Source: JASJCP01 sp051155735
Lineage (GTDB): Bacteria > Cyanobacteriota > Cyanobacteriia > Cyanobacteriales > Xenococcaceae
Length of the DNA: 11,698 nt
Reading direction: 5' to 3'
Assembly (NCBI GenBank): GCA_051155735.1
Contig: DAXETX010000288.1
Coordinates: 1 to 11,698 of the forward strand
Below the pieces are notes generated by a model. The model searched no databases. It saw nothing but the letters and a program-made list of their open reading frames with translations, and had not been told where the DNA came from. Below, in pieces: positions 1-6,474 of the stretch. The position numbers and the translations under genes are program-made. Each line of letters begins with the position of its first letter. The first letter of the stretch is position 1.

Positions 1-902
1 TCACCCATGGTGGTGATGCGCTCTCTTATCTCTACTCTAGCTAGATAATAACCACAATGCTTACCATCAGGACTAGCAAAGTCTATGCGAACTTCTGCCC
101 AAGTTTTGTCTGTTTCATCTATTGCTAAAACTCGACCCGCTTTATAATAGTCCAGCCATTGCCAACCTTCTTGCTGCCAAATTTCCCGTTCTACTATTTG
201 TTCAAAGCGAGAAAGTCCTGCCCAACCTCGATAAAATTTTGGCAGTTGTGAGATCGCACCTTGTTGTTCGATTAATTGTTTTAAAAACTTAGGTTCTAAA
301 TGTCCCCAGTAACGTCCTTCAGGAAGATCGATCGCTGTTGGGGCAAAGCGATGTCCGCCAAAATGACTGCATTGCCAGACCCGCAGTTGACCCCGTGAGG
401 TAGCAACAAATTCAGAACGTAACTGTTGATAAATCGGATAACCAAAGCGAGAACAAGCAATATCTACATTACCATGGGTACAAACTAAAATCTCGCGAAT
501 CAACTCAGTAGATTGACGATATACAGCAAATTCTTCGAGCCGTTCGGGTTGAGTTAGCAAGGCAATGATTAGAGGACTAACCTGCTCTGGGGGTAGGATA
601 TATTCTTGTTTGGTAAATCGGGCAAAAAGTCGCTGGGGACGATAATAGTAAAAAACTCGCATGAGATCGCGATGAGAATATTCTCGATCAGGTGCGATCG
701 CCAAGGGTCTAAGCTTAATTCCTTGTTGCTGAACAAGTTTAGCAATGACTTTTAACATCGGTTGAAAAAGCGGTTCATCTTGCCAAAATTCTTCTGACCA
801 AGGAGGACTGAGTTCAAAAATAAACCAGTGGTCGTAGTTTCCCGCAGTGGCAATGGGATCTTCTCCAATGGCTTTGGAAATCACCGAACAAAATTTGGGC
901 AT
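1..902 (-). CDS. Sucrase/ferredoxin-like [2Fe-2S] protein, partial (3' end beyond the left edge); putative ferric-siderophore reductase
   Basis: An open frame of 300 codons runs from ATG (900-902) off the left edge with no stop. The translation carries the marks of the sucrase/ferredoxin-like family, a thioredoxin-fold ferredoxin: C141-x8-C150 in CTHGNVDIACSRFG, and H180-x3-H184 in CSHFGGHRF. In the yeast member Apd1, a Cys-x8-Cys plus His-x3-His set binds a [2Fe-2S] cluster through two Cys and two His, so the four likely ligands are all present. No signal peptide or membrane segment is seen, so it is probably cytoplasmic. It is the last visible gene of the transport operon, 20 nt after the exporter stop, with only a weak purine-rich ribosome site (AAGAAAA). 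I infer a role in reducing imported ferric siderophore; the old 'sucrase' name is probably misleading. Family call is strong; the function is inference. Confidence 0.85.
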   Translation of the reverse strand, partial: MPKFCSVISKAIGEDPIATAGNYDHWFIFELSPPWSEEFWQDEPLFQPMLKVIAKLVQQQGIKLRPLAIAPDREYSHRDLMRVFYYYRPQRLFARFTKQEYILPPEQVSPLIIALLTQPERLEEFAVYRQSTELIREILVCTHGNVDIACSRFGYPIYQQLRSEFVATSRGQLRVWQCSHFGGHRFAPTAIDLPEGRYWGHLEPKFLKQLIEQQGAISQLPKFYRGWAGLSRFEQIVEREIWQQEGWQWLDYYKAGRVLAIDETDKTWAEVRIDFASPDGKHCGYYLARVEIRERITTMG

Positions 903-922
903 TTTTGGTTTTTTCTTGAAGA

Positions 923-2299
923 TTATTTACGGTTGGGAATGAGGGTTTCTATATTACGTAAGCTAGCAAAGGTATGTCCTGCCAAACCAATTAAAATTAA
1001 ACAAACAGAGGAAAAAACATATAAAAGTGCTATCCCCGCTCCTTCGTTTGTGCCGAAGAATATCCCCAAAATTCCTGCTAATGTTCCTCCAGGTTGCATT
1101 GCAGGTTCTAAGATGCGATCGGCAAGATATCCAGCTAGAAGTCTCCCAATAGGGGCGGTAATTCCCGTAAGTAAAAAACTCAGTGCAAAGATTCGTCCTT
1201 GTACATCTGGTTCGACTTTGTTCAAGAGAATTGCTTGTTTGGAAGCATTCATTAGAGGAAAGTTAATTGAAGAACAAAATTGTGCTGGCATCCAGGTCCA
1301 TAAACTTTGTCCTAACCCAAAAACCGTTTTACTAACTCCCGCACCAATCATGCCTAGCAACACTATTTTAATCTTACTAATCTTACGTTGTGAACCACTC
1401 CAGATACTAGCGATCGCTGCTCCTAAAACGCCTCCTAAACCAGCAGCCGAGGATATATTTCCTAATGCTTTGGCATTGTTTCCCGTGCGAGCAAGAATCA
1501 TTGGGGAGTATAAGCTAGCACCAAGATCGTGGGCAAATTGAAATAAAGTATTAATTATCAAAAGAGCAAGTAAACTAGGACTATTGCGGACATAGCCAAT
1601 GCCAAAATTAAGATCTTGCCAAACCGATTCCATTTTTATTTTAATCGAGGCAGAAATTGCTCTAGCTTTCGACGGCGGAGTCCCGTCAAGCGGGATCGAG
1701 ATAATCTCCAAGCGTCGAGCGGATTTTTGAGCTTGTTTTTTGGGGTTAGGAATAGTAACGCCAACAAGTGTAATGAAGGCGTACACAAATGTCCCTAAAT
1801 CGATCAGCCAAATTCCCACTAAACCAATAACACCATATAAAACCCCAGCTAAGGCAGGTGCAATAATAGCCGAACCATAGTGTACTACCGAACCCATACC
1901 ACTGGCACGGGCGTATTGTGCTGGAGGAACAATAACTGTAATCGAAGCTGTATAAGCCAGACGCTGAATTTGCCCAAAAGCTCCATTGACCATTCCTGCT
2001 GCATAGAAATGCCAGATTTGTAAATGGTCTGTGAGATAAAGGAACAACAGCGCAATTGTGGAAAAACCAGCTACTAGGTCGGCTAGGGCAATCAAGAATT
2101 TACGATCTGAGCGATCTACCAGACCGCCAGCAAGAGGAATTACCAACAAACTAGGAATTTGGGTAAAAAAGCCGATTAAGGCGATCGCGGTTACTTCTTG
2201 GGTAAGTTCCCAGACTAAAATTGCTACAGCAAAGCGAGTCATATAGCTACCAATGGTCGAGACTAACTGACCGCTCCAGACAATAAAAAAAGTCCGCAT
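923..2299 (-). CDS. MFS transporter, EntS-like (putative siderophore exporter)
   Basis: This is a 458-residue polytopic membrane protein with the N-terminal MFS signature motif A (GLVDRSDRK, residues 59-67) between the second and third membrane segments. It shows about 12 hydrophobic stretches and a long charged central loop (about residues 185-235). Sequence and length fit the MFS_3 / enterobactin-exporter EntS group, which exports newly made siderophores from the cytoplasm by proton antiport. Its ATG (2297-2299) overlaps the stop of the binding-protein gene by one base (TAATG), implying translational coupling. The central loop contains a GC-rich palindromic stretch (residues 201-210, SIPLDGTPPS) that looks like an in-frame insert. 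An import role or another substrate cannot be excluded, but EntS-like MFS genes beside siderophore NRPS genes are usually exporters. Confidence 0.85.
   Translation of the reverse strand: MRTFFIVWSGQLVSTIGSYMTRFAVAILVWELTQEVTAIALIGFFTQIPSLLVIPLAGGLVDRSDRKFLIALADLVAGFSTIALLFLYLTDHLQIWHFYAAGMVNGAFGQIQRLAYTASITVIVPPAQYARASGMGSVVHYGSAIIAPALAGVLYGVIGLVGIWLIDLGTFVYAFITLVGVTIPNPKKQAQKSARRLEIISIPLDGTPPSKARAISASIKIKMESVWQDLNFGIGYVRNSPSLLALLIINTLFQFAHDLGASLYSPMILARTGNNAKALGNISSAAGLGGVLGAAIASIWSGSQRKISKIKIVLLGMIGAGVSKTVFGLGQSLWTWMPAQFCSSINFPLMNASKQAILLNKVEPDVQGRIFALSFLLTGITAPIGRLLAGYLADRILEPAMQPGGTLAGILGIFFGTNEGAGIALLYVFSSVCLILIGLAGHTFASLRNIETLIPNRK
1669..1698. repeat. GC-rich palindromic element inside the exporter gene
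   Basis: A short GC-rich patch in an AT-rich gene can fold in two mutually exclusive ways. GACGG (1671-1675) pairs with CCGTC (1683-1687), or TCCCG (1681-1685) pairs with CGGGA (1691-1695) around a 5-nt loop. It encodes ten residues in the variable cytoplasmic loop of the MFS protein, where an insertion would be tolerated. I infer a dispersed palindromic repeat that entered in frame; only one copy is in this window, so its repeat nature is unproven. Confidence 0.4.
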
Positions 2300-3294
2300 T
2301 ATGGTTTTGCCTGGGTTAAGTGAGTAAATAAATCATCAATCACGGCATTTGCAGCTAAGGGTCCGCTACCAATCCAATACCCTGGAACTTCATAGACCCG
2401 ACCTTGCTGCACCGCTTCTAATTGCGACCATAAAGGATCGTCTTGTAATTGGTTCAATGCTTGCTCGGCTTCTTTTCCTAGACTCCAGACAAAAATGACA
2501 TCTCCGTCTGCATCTTGAATGCGTTCGCGAGAAACTTCACGCCATAAACGCTCGGAGTCTTGTGCTGGCGGTCGAGATAAACCCGCTTCTGCCAGAATTT
2601 CACCGCTAAACGAACCTCGTTGATAGAGACGAATGCGATCGGGAAAAATACGAACTACAGATACTGATAAAGATGGCGCTTCGTTTCCCATTTCTGCCTT
2701 GAATTCTGCCAGACGCTTGTAATATGCTTGCAAAACTGCCTCAGCTTCTTTGGGTTTATTAAAGGCTTCTGCTGTGAGTTTGAGTTGTTCTTTCCACTCT
2801 GCATTCCCCCCTTCTGCTAACAAAATAGTAGGTGCGATTTGTGAGAGTAATTTATACACCTGTTCGACATTTTTCCCTCCTAAAATTAAGTCAGGATTGA
2901 GAGAGGTGATCGCTTCAAGATTTTGTCGATCTGAGGGAAGTTTCGTCACTCCGCTAAGGCGATCGCGTAAATGAACTGGAAATTCTCCCGTATTTTCGTT
3001 GTATAGTGCAGCTACGGGCTTGACTCCTAAGGAAAGAATACAATCGAGGGCAATATTATCTAATGCCAAAACTCTTTCTGGTTGAACGGGGATGGCAGTT
3101 TCTCCCATAGCGTGTTCGACCATTCGCACCTCTCCCGTAGGTACGGCTACTGTCGGCGAATCATTGTTTTGACGGCAAGAAGTAATTGTCATAAAGCCAA
3201 CCAGCGCGATCGCGATCAATACTTTGCTTCGGATTCTCATCAAATAAACCCAGCAATTTTTCTTCTTTCCCCTCATTTTCTCGGATTCATCCAA
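2299..3294 (-). CDS. Ferric-siderophore ABC transporter substrate-binding lipoprotein (FecB/FhuD type)
   Basis: The protein belongs to the periplasmic-binding family of iron-siderophore importers (PF01497 type). It has the typical opening ERVLALDNIALDCILSLGVKP, the central NLEAITSLNPDLILGG region and the late VYEVPGYWIGSGP region. It would capture ferric siderophore in the periplasm and hand it to an ABC permease, which is not in this window. The N-terminus has a hydrophobic signal ending in a lipobox, ITSC, with Cys at residue 40 of the longest reading. An internal ATG at 3238-3240 would leave a compact 21-residue signal before that Cys and is my preferred start, although the ribosome site is better for the outer ATG at 3292-3294 (GGGAG about 15 nt upstream). 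The stop overlaps the exporter ATG. The gene lies 46 nt after the receptor stop, across a 9-bp tandem repeat. Family certain, start uncertain. Confidence 0.9.
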   Translation of the reverse strand: MDESEKMRGKKKNCWVYLMRIRSKVLIAIALVGFMTITSCRQNNDSPTVAVPTGEVRMVEHAMGETAIPVQPERVLALDNIALDCILSLGVKPVAALYNENTGEFPVHLRDRLSGVTKLPSDRQNLEAITSLNPDLILGGKNVEQVYKLLSQIAPTILLAEGGNAEWKEQLKLTAEAFNKPKEAEAVLQAYYKRLAEFKAEMGNEAPSLSVSVVRIFPDRIRLYQRGSFSGEILAEAGLSRPPAQDSERLWREVSRERIQDADGDVIFVWSLGKEAEQALNQLQDDPLWSQLEAVQQGRVYEVPGYWIGSGPLAANAVIDDLFTHLTQAKP

Positions 3295-3307
3295 AATAAA
3301 TTTATCT

Positions 3308-3340
3308 CCCTCTGCACCCTCTGCACCCTCTGCACCTCTG
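3308..3340. repeat. 9-bp tandem repeat, 3.7 copies
   Basis: Three perfect head-to-tail copies of CCCTCTGCA (3308-3316, 3317-3325, 3326-3334) are followed by a partial copy, CCTCTG. The array directly follows the receptor stop codon and ends just before the binding-protein gene. Read on the minus strand the unit is TGCAGAGGG, so the last copy supplies the GGGAG that may serve as that gene's ribosome site. Copy-number change by slippage is plausible. Confidence 0.85.
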
Positions 3341-5962
3341 CTACCAATTCAAACGGTATCCCAAACTAAACGTCCTTCCCAATGCAGCAGCATTTCTGGT
3401 ATTTTGCTCCTGTATTTGAGAATCAACAGGAAAGTATTGATTATCTAAAATATTTTGAATTCCCAGAGTTAACGTCCCTTGTCCGATATCTAAACTACTA
3501 ATAAAGTCAAAAGTAGCGTAACTGTCGATCGCTTGCTCATCTACCCCCGCTTCTAAAGCGCGATCGCGACTTCCCACTACCAGTAGTTGCAAGCGATTGC
3601 GCCAACTGGGAAGAGTGAGATTTTCTACATAAGCAGTAACTTTAATTGGCTGAATATCGAGGGAACTTAAAGCAATATAATCGTCCTCGTCTTCTGGTTG
3701 GCTTTCTCCTTCTACCCAAGCTACTGAAGTTCCTAACTGCCAAGTTTCAGAAGGCTGATAGTCTAAAGCTGCTTCAAACCCATAGGTGCGAGTTGGCGAT
3801 CGCTCTAAAACTAAAAATGCTCCATCATCACTTTGACGGACGTTCTCGCCGAATTCTGACTCGGTATAAAATCCAGCTACAGAAAACTGAATCTGATTCC
3901 AATCGCCCCGAAAACCTAATTCGTAAGAATCGATCTTTACTGGTTCGGTAATGTCAATCGAGCCTTCAACACTTTCAAATCCAGCAGGGGGAAAACGCAG
4001 AATTCGCCCAAAATCGGTAGCGGAAAAGCCTTGAGAAAAGTTGGCAAACAAATTAAGATTATCCGTCAGATCAACGGTAGTACCCAGGTTAAACACCACA
4101 TCATCTAGATCGATATTTCCTCCTTCAACAGTTCCCAAAGCTGGCGTATCTAGTGGAGAGTAGTCATCAACGGACAATTCGATCTGTTCGTAGCGCAATC
4201 CACCGCTAAAGTTGAGCCAATCGTTGGCTTCCCAGCGTAACTGGGTGAATAATCCTAGGCTGTTTACGTCATAGGGGGGAGAAAAGAATAGCTCGTCAAC
4301 TGCTTCAAACTCTTGTCCGCGACTCTCTTCAAAAGTTTCAGGATCGAATACCGTCAGAGGGTTTTCGACAGATTCATTAAGATAATCTACTCCCCACAGT
4401 AAATCTAATTCTTCAACAATCGGAGTGTCTATCTGCACCCGCGCCCCCAGTTTTTCGGTGTTGATTTCGGTACGGGAAACGGAATTAAAGAAAGTATCGC
4501 GGTTATCTTCAGGAATAGTGCGACTGAGAAACTGTTGATAAAAACCTAGAATCTGCACCTGAGAACCCAGCAAATCTTCATTTGTGTACTGAATGCTGGC
4601 AATGGTATCTTTTCGTCCAGGGAATTCGTCTATTTCAATTTCTCCATTATCGAGGGGACGTGCTTTAACTCTTTCTTCTATATCGTTAAGGGCTGGATCG
4701 GGTATCGTGGGGTCGTCTTGTACGTCGCTAAAGTATTTAAAGGTAAATTGCAACCGCTGTTCTTCAGTAAGATTCGCCCCCAGTTTGCCCAAAACATTGA
4801 AAGTTTCCAGGTTATCCAGTCCTTGAGAACGTCCTACAGGAATGCGATCGCCTTCTGCATCAAAAGTATCCCCTGTCTGACCGTAAGATAGGGTGAGTAA
4901 ATAATCAAAAACATCATCTCCTCCTGCCAAAAACTGACTGACTTCAACCCCAAAGCTGTCAGAAAACTCGGATAAAGAGATACTCGGTCCTAAGGTGAGG
5001 GAGGTACTGGCGGTAAAAGGTTCGTCAGTAAAATTGCGAGTAATAATATTAATCGTTCCTCCTGCTGCTTCTGCCCCGAATACAGCATTAGCACCTCTGA
5101 CTACTTCAACTCGCTCAATTGCATTAGGATCGATGCCTCTCAAGCTCTGAAATCCCCGACGATTGCTTTCAATGGGAATGCCATCAATCAGTACTTGTGG
5201 CTGACGTCCGCGGAGAGTCTGTCCTCGATTCGTGGCGCTTTGACTCGGTGGTCCTAATCCTGGCACAGTTTGACCCAAAATATCGGGCAAATTATCGCTT
5301 AATGCCTCTTGCTGCTCAATAGCTTCTCGTTCGATAACTGTTACAGAGCGTGGTACTCGCGATACTGGTTCTTCGGCTCGCGTACTAATAATTTCAATTT
5401 CTTCATCTGGTTCAGTTTCAGCGATCGCTTCAGGGGTGACTATCAAGACTAAATTTTGCTCTGTGGGAATTACTTCAGCATCAGGCACATTTTCTTCTCC
5501 CCTAATTGTCAAGCGAATGCTGCTCTCATCTAATTGAGTTACAGCAACTTCGGCGATTCCTGGTGCAGGTTCGATTTCTCTAAATTCATTCCCCGTAGGT
5601 AAAGCTAGAGTTGCATCTAAAAGATCGATAATTAAATTATTGTCTTCAGGAAGAATTAACGGTACTAATTGTTCTCCTGCTGTGGTTCTAAGAATTACTT
5701 CTAGCCCCGAATCAGTCTGATTGACCTCTACTCCTGTAACCAGGGTAGTCTCAGTCCCCTGAGCGATTAAAGTTTCTGTCGTATTTCTCTGTAATAATTG
5801 TATCTTCTCTGCTTCAGACACTACATGAGTAGAAGTAATGTCAAGCTCTACTGAATTTACTTCTGCAAAAGTCCACTTGGGAAAAGTAGCTACCAGCATA
5901 ACTGCTAACAAAAAGGGATTTAGTAATCGTATTGGATTTGGGAATAGTAATAATGGTTTCAA
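3341..5962 (-). CDS. TonB-dependent siderophore receptor with N-terminal AMIN domain
   Basis: This 873-residue outer-membrane receptor has, in order: a signal peptide with likely cleavage after TFA (residue 33); an AMIN domain (about 73-177); a TonB-box-like stretch, EEIEIISTR (about 187-195); a plug domain (about 200-310) with VPRSVTVIEREAIEQQ, LIDGIPI, ERVEVVRG and AEAAGGTINIITR; and a beta-barrel to the terminal aromatic residue of the closing YRLNW. It would import ferric siderophore across the outer membrane using TonB/ExbBD energy. The AMIN domain may anchor the receptor to the cell wall; that arrangement is usual in cyanobacteria. The start is TTG (5960-5962), chosen because GAGGAG lies 6 nt upstream and the plug and signal are in frame. 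It is the first gene of the leftward operon and faces the NRPS genes across the control region. Complete, with no missing part. Confidence 0.95.
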   Translation of the reverse strand: MKPLLLFPNPIRLLNPFLLAVMLVATFPKWTFAEVNSVELDITSTHVVSEAEKIQLLQRNTTETLIAQGTETTLVTGVEVNQTDSGLEVILRTTAGEQLVPLILPEDNNLIIDLLDATLALPTGNEFREIEPAPGIAEVAVTQLDESSIRLTIRGEENVPDAEVIPTEQNLVLIVTPEAIAETEPDEEIEIISTRAEEPVSRVPRSVTVIEREAIEQQEALSDNLPDILGQTVPGLGPPSQSATNRGQTLRGRQPQVLIDGIPIESNRRGFQSLRGIDPNAIERVEVVRGANAVFGAEAAGGTINIITRNFTDEPFTASTSLTLGPSISLSEFSDSFGVEVSQFLAGGDDVFDYLLTLSYGQTGDTFDAEGDRIPVGRSQGLDNLETFNVLGKLGANLTEEQRLQFTFKYFSDVQDDPTIPDPALNDIEERVKARPLDNGEIEIDEFPGRKDTIASIQYTNEDLLGSQVQILGFYQQFLSRTIPEDNRDTFFNSVSRTEINTEKLGARVQIDTPIVEELDLLWGVDYLNESVENPLTVFDPETFEESRGQEFEAVDELFFSPPYDVNSLGLFTQLRWEANDWLNFSGGLRYEQIELSVDDYSPLDTPALGTVEGGNIDLDDVVFNLGTTVDLTDNLNLFANFSQGFSATDFGRILRFPPAGFESVEGSIDITEPVKIDSYELGFRGDWNQIQFSVAGFYTESEFGENVRQSDDGAFLVLERSPTRTYGFEAALDYQPSETWQLGTSVAWVEGESQPEDEDDYIALSSLDIQPIKVTAYVENLTLPSWRNRLQLLVVGSRDRALEAGVDEQAIDSYATFDFISSLDIGQGTLTLGIQNILDNQYFPVDSQIQEQNTRNAAALGRTFSLGYRLNW

Positions 5963-5968
5963 TCAATA

Positions 5969-5974
5969 CTCCTC
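5969..5974 (-). promoter_or_regulatory. Ribosome binding site GAGGAG for the TTG-started receptor gene
   Basis: GAGGAG on the minus strand sits 6 nt before TTG (5962-5960). A nearby ATG (5976-5974) and another TTG (5966-5964) are out of frame with the receptor, so this site decides the start. Confidence 0.75.
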
Positions 5975-6115
5975 ATAAGTTTTTTCTAAAGCCTTGTCGG
6001 GCTTAGATCTTCACCCCAACTAATTGAGCAACAACTTTGCCTATCTAGAATAGATTTATGTGTTATGACTTGGATCAGCTTACCATACTTATTCAAAAGA
6101 TTTCTCATTAAGCTT

Positions 6116-6143
6116 GAGAAAATTTTCTCGATAATGATTCGAG
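6116..6143. promoter_or_regulatory. Two overlapping palindromes, candidate operator or leader hairpin
   Basis: GAGAAAATTTTCTC (6116-6129) is a perfect 14-bp palindrome. Sharing its last three bases is CTCGAtaatgatTCGAG (6127-6143), with 5-bp arms. The second contains GATAATGAT, which matches half of the classic Fur-box consensus. The pair lies roughly 40-65 nt into the predicted receptor transcript, so it could be a repressor site or an RNA hairpin. Confidence 0.4.
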
Positions 6144-6182
6144 CAATGATGACTAGCAGGCTCAGTCTTTTTATTTAGTTCT

Positions 6183-6212
6183 CAACATTATCATTCAAAA
6201 ATATGAATGTTG
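6183..6212. promoter_or_regulatory. Inverted repeat over the divergent promoters, candidate Fur-type operator
   Basis: The perfect 7-bp arms CAACATT (6183-6189) and AATGTTG (6206-6212) enclose an AT-rich spacer. On the minus strand the left half reads GAATGATAATGTTGAG, with partial resemblance to the Fur-box core ATGATAAT. The repeat covers the minus-strand -10 and touches both -35 elements, so a dimer bound here could block both operons. Regulator identity is inference. Confidence 0.4.
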
Positions 6213-6216
6213 ACAA
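6187..6216 (-). promoter_or_regulatory. Predicted promoter of the receptor/transport operon
   Basis: On the minus strand, TTGTCA (6216-6211) and GATAAT (6192-6187) are separated by 18 nt. Each matches the sigma-70 consensus at five of six bases. Transcription would begin near 6180, giving a leader of about 220 nt before the receptor TTG. Confidence 0.5.
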
Positions 6217-6237
6217 AACCTCTCAATTAGATTTAAA
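6210..6237 (+). promoter_or_regulatory. Predicted promoter of the NRPS operon
   Basis: A perfect -35 TTGACA (6210-6215) is followed after 16 nt by a weak -10, TTTAAA (6232-6237). Its -35 is nearly the same DNA as the minus-strand -35, shifted by one base. Transcription would begin near 6244, giving a leader of about 230 nt. An alternative -10, TATAGT (6344-6349), with a poor -35 (TTTTCA, 6320-6325), lies closer to the gene. Confidence 0.45.
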
Positions 6238-6249
6238 CTTTTTTTAGTC

Positions 6250-6360
6250 AACCAACAATAAACATCGGAGCGGAAAGATAAGGTAGGTCAGCGGAGTTGC
6301 TTGTTGGTTTCTCTATCGCTTTTCATGCCAATTTAATTTTCGCTATAGTACTTGCTCCGA
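6250..6360 (+). promoter_or_regulatory. Structured NRPS leader with interlocking inverted repeats
   Basis: AACCAACAA (6250-6258) pairs perfectly with TTGTTGGTT (6301-6309) across 42 nt. TCGGAGC (6265-6271), inside that loop, pairs perfectly with GCTCCGA (6354-6360), outside it. The two helices therefore form a pseudoknot or compete. A second CGGAG copy (6292-6296) could also pair with CTCCG. No known riboswitch class is recognised. Confidence 0.35.
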
Positions 6361-6371
6361 AAAAAAATTAG
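6297..6371 (+). CDS. Possible small hydrophobic leader ORF (24 codons)
   Basis: A TTG-started frame ends at TAG (6369-6371). Upstream, TAAGGTAGG lies 9 nt before the TTG and differs from the ideal TAAGGAGG by a single inserted base. The product would be mostly hydrophobic (beginning MLVGFSIAF) and end in a basic APKKN tail, like a one-segment membrane peptide. It overlaps the second arms of the leader inverted repeats. I do not recognise it. It may be chance, since the TTG start and small size give little statistical support. Confidence 0.18.
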   Translation: MLVGFSIAFHANLIFAIVLAPKKN

Positions 6372-6474
6372 GCTGAATATTAATTTATCGAGATCGTCTC
6401 TAGAACGAAGAAGAAATAAATCTGACATTTTGCTAAATGACTGATTTGACTTACTACTCATTTTTTATGGTCTC

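Larger units (their letters stand above)
5963..6474. other. Divergent intergenic control region, no convincing large gene
   Basis: These 512 nt separate the transport operon from the NRPS operon. They hold a pair of back-to-back promoters near 6187-6237, two palindromes at 6116-6143, and a long plus-strand leader with interlocking inverted repeats (6250-6360). No coding frame of ordinary size is present. One 24-codon hydrophobic frame is listed separately with low confidence. I see no tRNA or rRNA gene and no rho-independent terminator. Confidence 0.8.

Noticed and set aside
694..701. GCGATCGC palindromes (first of 14) as operators
   Set aside because: This is HIP1, spread through genes and genomes of cyanobacteria, and it is found here mostly inside coding sequence.
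828..1541. A 237-codon plus-strand frame opposite the exporter and reductase genes
   Set aside because: It is antisense to two well-recognised minus-strand genes, and its product resembles no protein family; it is a shadow of the biased coding strand.
3308..3340. The 9-bp array as a CRISPR
   Set aside because: Units are 9 bp and directly adjacent with no spacers; no cas genes are present.
3646..3951. A 101-codon plus-strand frame opposite the receptor barrel
   Set aside because: Antisense to a firmly identified TonB-dependent receptor, with no domain or ribosome site.
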